This document shows positions 22,606 to 36,800 of a stretch of 64,000 nucleotides of DNA, piece by piece; within the stretch, counting starts at the first letter, position 1; the number at the start of each line of letters is the position of its first letter. Both the position numbers and the translations under genes were made by a program. Source of the stretch: Kalaharituber pfeilii (lineage: Eukaryota; Ascomycota; Pezizomycetes; Pezizales; Pezizaceae); contig WHUZ01000013.1 in the NCBI GenBank assembly GCA_015179045.1, positions 1,240,001 through 1,304,000 of the forward strand, written 5' to 3'. The notes below the pieces were generated by a model, which had not been told where the DNA came from, made no database searches, and was given only the letters and a program-made list of their open reading frames with translations.

Positions 22606-23386
22606 AGGTAATGGTAGAGGGACACGGTTATGTGATGGCGTTGGGTGTGTATTGCCGGGGGGGGGTTTGGAGATGAGTGGGCGGGTGCAGCAGCTGGTGA
22701 TAGAGCAGAGAATAGGACATATTTATTTATATATCAATCTCATTCCCATTTTGATATATCAGATAACAGGAGAATATTTCAGAGTGGGAAAAAAAAAAAA
22801 AAGAAAAGAAAAAACACATAGACATCTCGATACACAAGAGATGCAAATCAAATTCTCCTCACCCTCCTCCGCCTTAAGTTCCACTTCGAAGGGGGCGGGG
22901 CGCAAGTTGGCGCAGCTATATATTTCCATTTTCTTTTTTCTTTTTTCTTTTTTCTTTTCTTTTATATATATATTTTTTTTTTTTTCCAACATGATGATAT
23001 TCGATGGGGTAGATTTTTTTTTAACTGATATTGATAAAATCTGTATTTTACAGCCTGTTTTCAATTGCGCAGAAAGAGAGTGGGGAGGTGGGCATAATAT
23101 AGGTGAACACTATTAAGTTACATACGCAATACCAGGGTAAATATCAACTACATACTAAAAAAAATGGCAACCTTGTATTGAACACATCAAGCTCAACCTC
23201 TAGCACTCGCGATCGTGAACGGACGAATTGCCCATCCACTCTTCAGTCCCCCATTCCACGCGCTCACTCGTTCGCTTCCTCACTCAATCAATCAACTCAA
23301 CCCTTCACGCTCGGTTGCCGTCCACAGTACAGCCCTCCTCCCCCTCGCTAGGGAGCTGCCCCCACAAACCACCCCTCCATCCTCCC
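22606..23386. other. Intergenic region between mS33 and NCE101
   Basis: Contains an A-run at 22790-22801, an imperfect (TTTTCT) repeat with T-runs at 22925-22985, and AT-rich sequence. No gene recognised. Confidence 0.45.
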
Positions 23387-23695
23387 ATGCCACCCCCTCT
23401 ACCCCCCACCTCAACCGCTACCTCATCTCCCGGTACCTATTCCTCCTCCCTCTTCCTCCCCACTCGCTTATGCACCACCCCACCAAAACTAACCTCTTCA
23501 TCCTCCAGAACCGCCGACCCCATCTTCGCCCTCGCAATCGGCTTCGCCTCCGCCCTGACCCGCATCCACCGCGAGGAAGTCCTCGAGAAGGGCAAAACCA
23601 TAGACCAAGTTCTCGCGGACGTACGTCGGCGCGCGGGGATTGCGTTTGGAGGTTCTGGAGGAGGTGGTGGTGGTGGTGGTGGGAGTGAGAAGTAG
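23387..23695 (+). CDS. NCE101: Nce101-like small membrane protein
   Basis: Short, single-span membrane protein named for a role in non-classical export in yeast; its mechanism is poorly known. Exon 1 (23387-23432) and exon 2 (23509-23695) join through a GTACCT/CCAG intron to give YLISRTADPIFALAIGFASA, the family core, followed by LTRIHREEVLEKGKT and a Gly-rich tail (GGGGGGGG) before the stop. The only ATG (23387) is out of frame with YLISR; one extra C in the C6 at 23402-23407 would give MPPPLPPHLNRYLISR. The domain match is strong; the start depends on that correction. The Gly-rich tail is longer than usual. Confidence 0.75.
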   Translation: MPPPLPPTSTATSSPGTYSSSLFLPTRLCTTPPKLTSSSSRTADPIFALAIGFASALTRIHREEVLEKGKTIDQVLADVRRRAGIAFGGSGGGGGGGGGSEK

Positions 23696-26600
23696 TCCTA
23701 GGGAATCCCTCTCTGTCCTACCGTCCGCTCCGACGACCTCAACGACCTTGTGGAGAGTAGCTGCGGAATGGGTTGATGAGTGTTGAAAAGGCAGGAAGGG
23801 AAGAGAAAGAAAGGGAAGGGGGAAAAAAGCGAAAACCAAAAGTCGAAAATATAAACATAAAACAAAACGAAAACAAAAAAAGGGAAACCATAAGCTTTTC
23901 TTCCCCTTCTCCAGCCTCTTCGGCGATATCTCCTTCCCCTCTTCCTTCACGCCTCTCTCCCTCCCTCCTCCCGAGATCTGGCACTTATCTACAGCTATAT
24001 GACATCGGTCTCCGGACACCTTGAAATTCTGGTATAATAGGATCAAGCTGAATCCAGGTGGTGTGAAAATTGAATTGAAATATAGAATAGTCATTAGAGG
24101 ATCTATTCTACCATATAATTCAAGAAGTTTTATCAACTGGTTCAAGGAATGCTTCAAAGCTGTTACGAGGCTAGCTTTCGGCTCCACACTAGTTATGCAA
24201 TAGTTTTTAAGGCTGCTGTCATCAACTGACTTCTATGCGACTGCATATTTTGTAAAATATATTGCCCTATTTCTTGTTTTTGTTTTCAGAACTGAGTCGG
24301 CGTAAAATTTTGTAGGACAATTTCTTGCAAATGAAGTTTGTCACGGAAAACCAGTATCTAATTTTTGGTGTTGTATCTGAACCATCCCTGTACAAAGAAC
24401 TGCCATAATCTAACAATTTTCAAAGTTGCAGAATGGTTCGAATGGAGCTACACAGCCATACGTTTTTTTTATAGACTATAATTTTTGATTATTCGTACGT
24501 GTTGTCTTGTGACATGCCCAAACATTGGGCTATAAAACCATCCCATTAAACACTGATTACATTTACACAAACCCGCTGAATCTACTAGTAGCTGCCACTT
24601 CCATCTCAAACCAACCTTTTCTTCCCATACGGTTCTTGACTTATTACTGCCATCGTGTCACTCCCTGTAAAATCGTATTCGAATACTGGCTCTCCTGCTC
24701 GTCTCATATTTGCAAGTATAGACTGATGGAAATACCATCGAAGAAGTACATCCGAAACGCTGTGAATATTTCCTGGATCACGACAAACGTAATCGAGAGT
24801 CCTACCATCTATACGAAACACGTCAAGGCCAAACACAATGACTTTGTAATGATCCTGCTTTCAAGTCAATATCAAGAAGAACCTTCAAGGAACCAGAACA
24901 CTTACATCAGGGTTTACTGAAACAAAGATTATTATCGTAATCAATGTGGATGTCTCCATGGAGTAAAAATCCATTCTGGCGAGAGTTGATCTTTGCTACT
25001 CCAGGTGTGCCGTTCCTTAACGAACCGCTCATAATAATGCTCATTCCACCACGAATCACTGTCCAAAGGAAAGATATGCACTGCCTCAAAACCTACTCCA
25101 TATACCGAATGGTGCCCCGATATTCACAACCCCCGACAAAACAAATCTGCCGTCACGTGCTCGAATTCCAGCGTCATCCCGTCCTGAAATGCTATGGTGT
25201 AATCGCCCGATGAATCCATGGTTCATTGTTCACTTTAATCCGACCTATTGCAAGTTACAATAATTACTCGAACACTTTTCGAAATAAGCCATACTATCGC
25301 AATAGACATCATAATCTCCACGCTACAGCTGATTATTTGTTTTCGTAATCATAAGACCTGAACCCCGAACTTGAATTCGAATGGTTGTCTCCGTGATAAG
25401 CAGGATCCCAAGCATATCCAAGATGGCTTCCGTTACTGAGAAATTTTGGATGAGTCCTCCTAAGCGTCCTCCTGTGATGTAGCATCGTAACAACGAACAT
25501 TTCGACCTACAAAGCGGTTGATAGGCATCGTGGCCGAATGCTGAATGCAGCAGAGCGAAATCGAAAGCGGAATGGAATGGGGAATGGCCCGCTATTACGT
25601 TTGTGGCGCATCCCGAGATGCTCTCGTAGGCTGGCTGCATGCTTGGCGGGATGCAGATTGCTTGGCGGACAGCGGCTCTGCTGCCCCATGACAAAGTGGT
25701 TTGCGGAAGAGGTGATGGGATTATTTGGATATGAAGTTTTTTTTGTTAGTTCAGTGTTTTGTTGGTTTTGTTTATCGTAGGTCGAATCCTCTCATCCCAT
25801 CTGACACATTTTGATTTTTGAAATACTATGCATAGCGGCAGGCACGAAGTCACGGCTGGTGATAACTAGGCCGTGAAGTTCCAGAATTCCATTGATCTGC
25901 GTCGTCTACAGGACCTATCTAAGGAGAGTAGTACTGTACGCTCCACTTCTACGTGTACATTCATGCACTGTACAATATTTTACATCTTTTTGTAATAGCT
26001 TTCGATGACACACTCAGTGAGTCGTACTTATACTTATCCTAGTCCTATTTATAATCAACATCTACTCGTGACCCCCGGTCCCTCCCTTTACAGTGACCCT
26101 GACGCTGACGCTAGCCATCCCGAGTGGATCCCTTGCAACCACGCGGGTGGATCATGACCTCATCCAACCTCACACTCACTTCGTGCTCACAGCTTCACAC
26201 AGCTCACAGGACCGCAGTCAGTTATTAACGCACTCATTCACACTTCACCTGCCTACGCGTAAGCTCAAACGTCCACGCAGAAACACTACGTATTGTCCTA
26301 ACTCATATCTATTTGTATCTCACTAATACTCACCCTTCGCGACCAACCATATCACGCAGTTTTCACCAGCAACAAGCTCCAGTCACAGTGCCCCGGTCAC
26401 TTCTCATCTCACTACCGCTACATGAGGGCAAATCGAACGGACAGACATCGAATACAACAAGACATGCAGCATAATAGATAATAATGAAAAGTAAATAACC
26501 ATATGTCATAAGTTACCCGTTTCACGAATTTAATAAAATACCATATAAATATTCAAAAAGGGAAACAGTACACAAGAACAGTGAACAACACTCCAGGACC

Positions 26601-27070
26601 AAAGACAGAGAATCAAAGTCTCTTAAAAACACAGCGTTGGAAAAGAAAAAACAAAAGAAGTAGTTAATAAACAAGTAACTGAAAAGCAGTCCATAAAACC
26701 TGTCCATTATTGCTGCCACTGTGTGTTGTTGGTAAGATAAGTCCAGTCTGTGTAGCTGAAGATGAGTAACGAGCAAGTGCAATAACAGGAAAGAGGCCGT
26801 GCTTGAGACTGTAGCGTAAGTCGTGTACAAGTGTTGGCTTACAAACTGTGAACTCTTAATTCGATCGCGAACCGGCATAGTTCCTGTCTCCACTTGCTGC
26901 TAATACACGCCTTGACCTCTGGTCCAACTCCTCAGCGCTCACGTCCAACCCACATGACCAACGAACCTAGCAACAATTTCGACAGCCCGTTCTACCCCAA
27001 ATGACGCCCAAATGATCCGATGAAAAGACTTGAGTTGTATATGGGTGTTGGTCACCATCAGAAGGAAAAT
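23696..27070. other. 3.4-kb intergenic region, no gene recognised
   Basis: Between NCE101 and ATG8. Open frames are short and unlike known proteins. Base composition is fairly even with AT-rich patches at 24000-24500 and 26440-26700. I saw no terminal repeats, tRNA or recognisable transposon protein. Confidence 0.5.
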
Positions 27071-27836
<766 letters not shown>

Positions 27837-30605
27837 TTTTACTGGCAGATATGGATTTCCAAAGTACTCAGAGTCCGAATGCAACACTGTGTAAGTGGCT
27901 GGAGGAAGCGATGACGGATGGATTTAGAGCTGCTGTTGTGGCAAGCGAGGTCTGGGCAAGGTCAGGTAGTCAAGTTAGCTTGGAGCGGGGCCGTTGCGTG
28001 CTTTATTGGCTGGAGCAAAGTGACGGATGAGGGCGGATTTACTTCTTATAGATGATGATGTTCTGGGTTTGGCGGGGGGGCTGGCTTCTTATATGTGGTG
28101 GGCGATGGGGGTTTGGGGGGGGTTGGGTTGGGTTTTGTGGGAGGAGGGTGTGGCAGGAAGGATGGGTTGGGAGGGTATGTGTGTGTGTGGGGGGGGGGCA
28201 ATGTGAAGCTTAAGAAGGGTGTGTGTGAGTCGTCATGCAGCCAGAGGAGGCGGGCACAATTACTACCTGAGAGGAGAACAGGCATTAGCCCGGGGTTAGT
28301 CAGGAAGCGTGACTGCGCCTGCTGGGCGGAAGGCCTGTGGCCGGCCCTGGCATTAGCTGTGGCGGGCAGCAGGCTTCAGTTCTCGGGCTCGGCTGGGGAG
28401 GAGGCTGCAAGTGTGAGCGCGTCCGTCTTGTACAGGACCCACCGAGCAGCAGCGGCCAACTGTGCGGTGCAGTGCGGTGTGCACACTGCTTGTGAGCGAG
28501 CGAGCGGGCGGGCGGGCGCTCTGAGCGACCGTGCAAGAGCGTGCTTGCACTGGGGGAGCAGCTGTTCTTATTGCCCCGTGAGAAGGCAGGCAAGGCAGCT
28601 GCTACAGCCGCTCTCCACGATAGTGATAGGTGCGATAGCGGATAGTGTTATCGTCACCAAAAGCAAGCTGCGCCTTCTTCATCCTCAGAGAAGAACATGC
28701 TGCGCTCCAAGCTTGCTTGCCGGAAGCAACCACGACTCACATTTCTCGCAGCGTTTTCGCAACCCCCGATGATCCCTCTCGCCTCCTCTACGTACCTGCT
28801 ACCTACCGACTGGCTGCTCCCCCACCATCCTACCGTCAACCCCCTTCGCTCGCCCCGTCATTCGCATCCAAGACCAGCCTTTAATGATCGCTCCGCGCTC
28901 CAGTTTTGTGAATATGAGACACAGGCCAGGGCCGTTGGCAGCAGGTACGAGCACTGTACACACTGATGGAATAAGTGCCTTCACCTGAGCTCTCAGCAGC
29001 CCCAGTGTGCGCTCTGTGACAACGACAGCATCCCGCCAGCTAGTTGCGGGCCAAGCTTGCTCATTGCGTTTGCGTATTCCTTCAGCAGAAAATGGCCTAG
29101 TGGCCTCGTGCCCTCCGCCTGGGTAATGCTTAGCTGCGACTTGGCGAAGGCAGCAGAAATGCTTTGCTCCCCCCATCACGTTCGAATCGAGACGGCGAAG
29201 GTTGGCCTTTTGCTATCACAGGCTAGCTAATGCGCCTACGGCGCGCTGCGGCATTATTCCTGCCAGAGCCGAGCGGGGTGTGACGTTGAAGGCTGCTGCG
29301 GGGATTGATCATGGAGATGATGACGAGTTCTAAGTGAAAATGCATATGGAATATAGTCGTAATCTAGCGACATGCATACGATATGTTATGGCCCTACAAA
29401 GGTTTGCAGGGACAGATCTGCGGCCACCAACCCCACTTGTGAGTGGGCTGCTGTGAAAGAAGTAGCATTCGCCTTCCAGCGGAGGCAGCAAGGCAGTGGC
29501 TAGACTATGGCTTACCGTTCCGCTAGCCCCAGCTCTGCCCATCTTCACGGCCCGTCCCTCTTGGTGCCAGCCTTTGTGACAGCAATTGGAGAAAAGCAGG
29601 GATGGAGGGACACTCGAACAATATAATCATTGCCCAAGAGCACAGAGAGAAATCAGATGGTGCCTCAAGCTTGTATCATAGCGCCGCCTGATCTTGTGGC
29701 CTGGCCTAGCTTGATGTGGGGCCTCTGACATTGGATGGTGCTGCAGCTACCAGTCTCGAATGGAGCGGCAACAGCCGCGGTGCAGGCTGCGAGACATAGG
29801 ATGGGAACGTCATTTCTATCATAATTGAGATATAACGCCTGCCTCGTACCCTATAATAGCTCCCATCTGTCGTCCAGAGAAAAGCTTTACGGCTAGCCGA
29901 CAGCAGCCAGAAGCTTCGGGAACATTTGGGCACGATAATGCACTTGTTTTGGCCATTGGGGCAATCCATCGGTTGTCGTGCGGGTTACTAGAAACGGTAT
30001 CTCATATCTCTGGTCTGCATCAACCGTTACCTTCCCTGACGCCAAACCCAGGTCTCTACCTTTCCGTCTCCTTCGCTTCCTCCTCAGGCCTCTCCATAAT
30101 TCCCATAAAACCCCGACTCATCTGCTGCTTTCATAGAATGTCACTGCTCGCTTTTTCGGCTGGTGCCTAGCACTATCCGTTCGGCAACCCGTTGCAACGC
30201 TGTCGCTCCGTACCTTTTCTTCCAGGAGATTCTCCGAGAACTTAGTTCGAACCACCGAGAGGTGGATTTCAGCAACTGCAGCGACAATTCCATAGTTTCA
30301 ATCCTCTAGGGAATCCTTGCAACAGCATTTTAGTTGATGGTCTTATGACTGGGCTGCTGTTGCTATAACAAGCACGTTTGGGGCTTGATAAGTCCCTCTG
30401 AGTTGTTCATCTCTCTCTCTCCATTGTCACACTCAAGATCTCTCCTGTCCTCTTATCCTTTCTTAGTTCCTCCTCCTCTCGTAACTAAGATTGAAGCACC
30501 CAATCCAGGCGCAACCAGACTAATGCGAAAGCTTCCCTCCCCTCGCCATCAAGGAGCTCAATGCTATCCACTTGCGAAAATGCATAACTCTCCAGCGCGC
30601 CTCGA
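27837..30605. other. Intergenic region upstream of ATG8, GC- and G-rich patches
   Basis: The first part is the ATG8 promoter. 28060-28200 is G-rich on + (G-runs and GT repeats), and 28495-28525 is a (GAGC)/(GGGC) repeat. Long open frames over 28095-28970 come from high GC and show no protein similarity. No gene recognised. Confidence 0.45.
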
Positions 30606-31295
30606 ATGGAAGATTTCATCAGAACCAAACAGCGTGGAATTATAGCTGCTCTCGAGCAGATCGATTGTAAAAAAATCTTTCTAGTAGATGCTTAGGAGGG
30701 CTCTGAGCATGGTGGGCATGGCATCTGCATTTTGCAAGAGGAAATATTTTGATGAAAAGGGAGTCAATATCTCGGTTGACTACAGCAAGCTTCCTAGAGA
30801 TGCAGTGCTGAAAATCCGTGCAAGCTACAATAATTTGCCCTGGACCACTCTCGAACCTCCCAAACGTAGACTCACTGGACTCTGCAGCAGGACTAAGCAT
30901 GGCGTTGCACCTCTCCAACCCAAGAGCACCTTGACTAGGTATTTTGAAACATTGAACTCACACGGAACGACACAATCTTGGTGATATGGCAGTAACGCGA
31001 ATCTCAACCCTCTTACTTTAGACGAAGACGTCATTCACTTCCATAGGACTATAAAGGAGGCCTGCGATCGGCATGACAAAGATGACAGTCCCAAATTCAA
31101 GAAGCGTCGCAAGTGCTCCCAAAACAAGCACCGTAAGGAGGTACGTGGTGGTGTGAGGAGGATACTATCTTGGATGACTTGGATGATAAGGAACCTAATG
31201 TATATCAGAAATTTGTCTATACTTGCAACCTAGATAAGTGTTCCTCAAACTCTGTGGCTACTATCATGTTTCTTCCCGATAGTTCCTCCGCATGA
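30606..31295 (+). pseudogene. Decayed gene of unknown identity
   Basis: A run of protein-like sequence is broken by frame changes and a stop. It starts MEDFIRTKQRGIIAALEQID at 30606, stops at 30693, continues in another frame from 30688 (KRKYFDEKGVNISVDYSKLP, VLKIRASYNNLPWTTLEPPK), meets TGA at 30982-30984 and continues in the same frame as LDEDVIHFHRTIKEACDRHD with a basic KFKKRRKCSQNKHRKE. After another shift it resumes as DDLDDKEPNVYQKFVYTCN up to 31293-31295. Amino-acid composition is protein-like through all segments, so this is most likely an old coding sequence. I do not recognise the family; an element-derived ORF or a lineage-specific gene are both possible. Confidence 0.4.
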
Positions 31296-33857
31296 ATGTG
31301 AATAGGTACTGATAACACCGGATGATAACCAAATTCGGCAAATTAACATTGCTAACCCTGCCCCGGCCCGAAAACTTACATCGTTTACAGTGCCGGTAGC
31401 GGCATAGGACCATCAAGTACATAAAGTAAGGTATTTAAGGTCTAGCTTGGTGTATTAAAGAGACATCTGAGGGTAAACTGGAAAGCGTTGGGGATTTACA
31501 GATGGGGGCGGGGCGTACTTGGCATGTTGTGGGCATTGGTTGAGTATATCAATTTCATAGCTGAAGGTTCATTGTAGCCATATCGGAAAACTGTAATGTA
31601 CGGATCATGATAGCGAGAGATTTCGGCTATAGAATGTGCGAGCTGGCTGGTGTGGAGGTTAGGGCCTAGGGATAACCGATAAGGCATGTGATGTGAGGGT
31701 AACGCAAACCTGCTTCATATACCTAGCAGTATTCATATTATGTATCTCTTTCAGTGTGCATCCCAATGCCCACAATCTCCCCCCTCTTCTCTCGGCTAAT
31801 AGTCTATTGAGAACCTATTCCCTCGGTTATAGCCGATTTCAGCATGTGCACAGCTTTTTTTATTAGTTTTTTACTTAAAGTAAAATACACTAAATACCTA
31901 GTTAATATCTGGAGGAAAAAAAGACTGGTGTGGGGACGGGACTGATTGTGATAAAGCCGAGCAACCTTCCCCCACTCCTTCCCGCAAAGGCCGACATGCA
32001 AACCGCTTCGGCAAAAAGTAAATGATAGAAGCCGTGCCCCCCCCCCCCCCTGTAGGGGAAAAAAAAGAAAAGATATATTTCCTAATACTTTGTAGTCCAT
32101 ACTATGAGCCATATTTCATATATATAGGCCAAAAGTTATAACCAAAACTCAACAAATAATCTATAACCTAACCTTAAACTTGAATCCCTTCCAAAACACT
32201 TCCTAATGAGCAACTCTTCTCATAGCCTCGTATGGCTGTTCGTATTCTTTTCATTTCATTTTCATTTTTCATCTCCAGAGGTTCGCTTAAAAAAAATTTC
32301 CGGAAAAAAACTGAAGGCACGTGACCCACCCCCAACAAAAAAAGAGAAAAAAAAAAAAAGTCCTTTCGAACAATCATGACAGCTACTATGCCACATCTAA
32401 CTTCTATCATTTTGCCTGAATCACCCCCGTAAAAAGCTTTATATGTACCACGGTACTCCATTTTTCTCGGCAAGAAAGTAAAAAGCTTAACTCCGACTCA
32501 AAACAAGTTCATCTAATACAGTGGCTAAACATACATGCATGCATACATACATACAAACATTGCTTCTTCCGCCGAATGTAAGGCATCAGCACACACACGC
32601 TCATACCCTCCAGAAAATCGACGAGGAGGAGCTTTTTTGAGTGTGTTCAACTGCTATGTGATTCCATTTATTAATCCATCGCCAGAACCAACTAAGAATT
32701 CCCAGCTGATCGCCAAAAACGGCAACTACCTACCGCAGTAATGGACTAGCCGAAGTTCACGATGCTACTTGACTAAGTCCCATGGGTACGGTTACTATAC
32801 CTCCAAGACAAACTGTATAAGGACACATCAGCTAATATATACATCTTACAAATACAACCAGTAACGTGACAAGAGCCGCCTATCCAGCCAAAAAATTATA
32901 AAAGGACACATGCCTCCAGCACGAGAGTGCCTCCCATCGTACCCACCAAGGTGCCACCCACAAGAAGTGTGAAACTCTCAGACCAAACAACTTGAAAAAA
33001 GGAATAAACTTGCCATAATATCAACCTGACAATCAAAGTATAGTACATTGCCCTTGCCTCTGACGATAATTTGCCTCCTTCCCGAGAAGTTAGAAACTAA
33101 CGCTCCCGAACTAGCACCCTTCTTTACCCCACAAGAAAACTCAAGCTTAATATCACCAACAGTATACACTCATAAATGAGGAAATATATAGGCAAGTATC
33201 CAAGAGAATTCCCATTTCTCAAAAGAAAATAAGGAAAGGAGCGGGGTCACCGTCGTTCCTTAAGTTACATGCGTATGAACAAACATACAAAAACGAAAAT
33301 CGTGATTTGGGGCATGACATGACTGATGAGCATGTGTGAACGACATAAGACCACCATGATATAAGCTTGAAGACCTGAGCAACAGAAATAGTATGAAAAG
33401 GAAAGAAAAATAGATGACCTGACCGTCCATATTTGGTAAAAACAATGTTAGAAAAGAGGTTGTCCAGAGAAAACAAGAAACTAGAATAGACATCCTATAG
33501 TCTATATACAACCAGCCGAATACTCTACAGTCCCAGCGCCCATCTACTATACAGCCTCAACCAGGTGCCCACCATATCTTCACATGATGCTGTACCTCCG
33601 CCCATCCAGTTTTAGACCGTAATCCCATATCATATATAATAAAAAAGGGATAAATTAAGAAAGCCGGGATAAAAGACTCGATAAAATCATAATAAAAAGG
33701 AATTGAATAATGTTCTGACGAAGAAAAATTAAGGAATGAAAACCCGAGATGCCTTGCGATGCAACATATCGAGTCTGTGAAACGTCGAATCGTGAAACAG
33801 CATCCCTTGAGTAAATACCGTCCTGCTATGGTCATGGCTTATAGTAAAACAAGTTGT
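31296..33857. other. 2.5-kb intergenic region
   Basis: Contains a C-run of 14 (32037-32050), an A-rich stretch (32337-32360) and a CATA repeat (about 32531-32556). The part adjoining 33857 is the PUF4 3' flank, with a small hairpin-free AT-rich tail. No gene recognised. Confidence 0.45.
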
Positions 33858-36800
33858 TCAAGAAAATGTGAATGCCGGTCCCAAATCTGAAGATCGAAAT
33901 GTGGAAACTGGGTATTGTTGTACAGGAGAAGGACGCCCTTGAGTACTGGCATTGTAATTAGTGTTATTACGGGGTGTATTTGCCACACGTGAGCCTGCAC
34001 CGTTATTATTGTATGTAGAGGTGTTTTGATTACTGGAGAGTTGAATCTTCGACTGAATCCTGCGACCATAGGGAGTCATGCGGATTGCAGGCAGAATGGG
34101 CCTGATGCTTTCCACAAGCTGTTGTCTGGTTGAGGCATCCGCATAATCAAGCTGCATAATCTTCAGTATAATGAAGTCGATGACGAGTGCTCTCTCAACT
34201 TACAGCAGTTTGGATGACGTAATTGGCATACGAATCTCGAATCAGCTTATCCAACTCCAAAGGATTCATCATCTCTTCAATGAATCGTTTCTTAGTTGCA
34301 GGTTCAGCAACTCGAATGCACTGAAGATTTGTTAGTAGAGACACTCATTCCGGCAGCTGAAGACGTTTCCTTGCCTTCTCAATGACGTTAGAGCTAAACT
34401 TCTGTTTCGACAGTTGACACACGCTTCCTAAGAAGCGATTGATCAATTGCTCAGAAAGTTTAGTTTCCTCTTGGTCAACTATGTCAACTAAGTCAGACCA
34501 CGAGGTTGAATAACGAGGTAGTTTCGGGATTCATACGAATATATTGTACAACATAGTTTCCAAAGGGATCCTGAACAAGCTGAAAAGCATGCTCCGTAAT
34601 TTGAGAAATTAACTGGACTTTCTGAGGTCCAGAAGCGTGGTCGATACAGCGTTGTAGAACGCAGCAGCCATGGCGATGGGTTCCTACAGGCACGCAATGC
34701 TCCCCAACGGCGTCGAAGATGAACTATTTCCAAATTAGACTGTTCTAACCGCGAGGGGAAAAAATGGGGGGGAGGCAATCAGAATTACCTGAGAATCTTC
34801 TGAGGTAAGACGATTCAAGCATTTCTGGATAACATGGTTTCCATTCAAGTCCTGAATCAATTCCACAACTTTGGTTTTGAGAGCATTGACAATAGTTTGG
34901 ATCTATTTTGTTAGTTGGATACATTGTTATGTGTCTGGGAAACTTACTTGAGCAGGTGTGGAAAGGTACTCAATCATCTTTTGCAATGCTCGAGTGCCAT
35001 GTTGGTTTAATGCAATCTTGACAAGCTGAGGAGCCGCATTATTCACCAAGACAGTGCGCTGCTCGTCGGTAGCGTATTCAAGCAATTTCTGGCATAGATA
35101 ATTTCCGAATGGATCTGTAAATTCATTGCAATCAGATATTAACCCTCTAGATAAACCAGTTGCAAAAACTCACCGGTCATCAATTCTACAACGTGGAGAT
35201 GAGTTTCTTGGAAGATCATTTGCACGTGCTGAGGATTCTTCTCTTCCAGCTTTTTCTGCAAGTACCTGCAGCCATGTTGATCCTTGCAGAGCGAGTAGAT
35301 TTCATTCACGTGGTCAACAAGATTCGTGGCCGCGTATCGATTTGCTGGCGCCAGTTAGCAAAAGAAAGCATGCAACAAAAAAGCGCAATAACTCACTCTC
35401 GCCATCGTGATTGCGTTTTTGAATAGGACGTGCTTGAACTGTCTCGGTGACCTTTGGTACTGGGACCACAGGATAGGCACCGAATGGAGCCGCATGAAAA
35501 ATGGGATTTGTTACACCAACATATGGGCCGTATAACCCAGGCGACGGTAAAGGAGTAATCCCAGGAGGCGTAATTACTTGTTGCATAGGTGCCATCGCCC
35601 CAGACAAAGGTGGACCAAAAGTCAAATTATTCGTACCCTAGCATTGAAGGCACACTAGTTAGCATCTATCTTATCGTGACACCGGATCATCAGCTTTTTA
35701 CCGTTGCTGTTTCCAATCCACTGGATAATTCGCGACGATGCCTTTCAAATGTGGTCCCTCTCATCACATTTCCAGAATTATGCCTCAAGGTAGGGATATC
35801 TGGAGTAGAAAAAGAAGACTGGAGTTTAGGCATCATAGATTGGTGAAGTATTGAGGGGGCCTCCCCAGATATCAGTTTGTGGCTTTCAGCAAAAGCTCCC
35901 AGGGGCAAGTCATTGGGCCCTCTTTCATATCGACGAGTTGTAACTGGGGAATCTGTTTGAGGTACAGTGACTTTCGGAGAAGAGTTGCTTGTAGGGGTAT
36001 ATGGATAGTTGTTTACTGGTAAACTATGCTGCGCAGGGCGGTGGCGTGCAAAAGAGGTCGACCAGGTTGCTTGTTGAGATTCCGGGCCTTTCTTCTGGAC
36101 AGCAAGGTCCAGCGCTGCTGAGGAAGCAGAAAGCTATGTTTCGACGATCAGCCTTCTAATTTGTATACATACGTTGTGGGTGATTACAATATTTGGGTAG
36201 CTATCTCTCCGGACAAGAATAGGAAATTTGTCATCGGTCGAATTCATCTGCAGGTAGCTTTTCACACCGGGGGAAGCAGCAGTTTGAATGGTCTTTGTAG
36301 TTCCATTTCTTTCTGCTTCTTCATCAAGTAGAAGATTCAGCATAGAAGAGCCAGTCTCAGTAGACTGAACCGCAGTTCTAGGGACATTGTTGTTGGCCAG
36401 TCTGTAACCTCCTGTGTCAGTCTGCTTTTTATCTACCTCACCAAACTGTAAGTCTTGATACCTAGTGTTAACAAGCCGTTGGCCGAGACTGGGTTCTTCC
36501 GGCTGAGTACCAAACTCATTTTCATCCGAGTTTCTACGGGAATTGGGAACGGATTTTGATGGAGCCTTCTGTCCAAAAATTGGCAAGATATCTTCAGCAG
36601 GCGGTGTCATCAATTGGTGGGCCGCCGCCTCATGGCGAGCAATTGAGGGTGGAGTTGCCAGCAATGATGAGGGCATAAACCCAGTCCTGACACGGCGGTC
36701 TGAGAAGGCAATATCCTTGAATTCTGGTGGAGTAGTCGGTTCGCTGTGTCCCGTGGATTTCGGCAATGGGTTGGAAAGCTCCTGGGTGATACGACGAATC

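Noticed and set aside
28095..28970. 225-codon frame and neighbours near 28.1-28.9 kb
   Set aside because: High-GC compositional frames, with low-complexity Gly/Arg/Ala text and no known motif.
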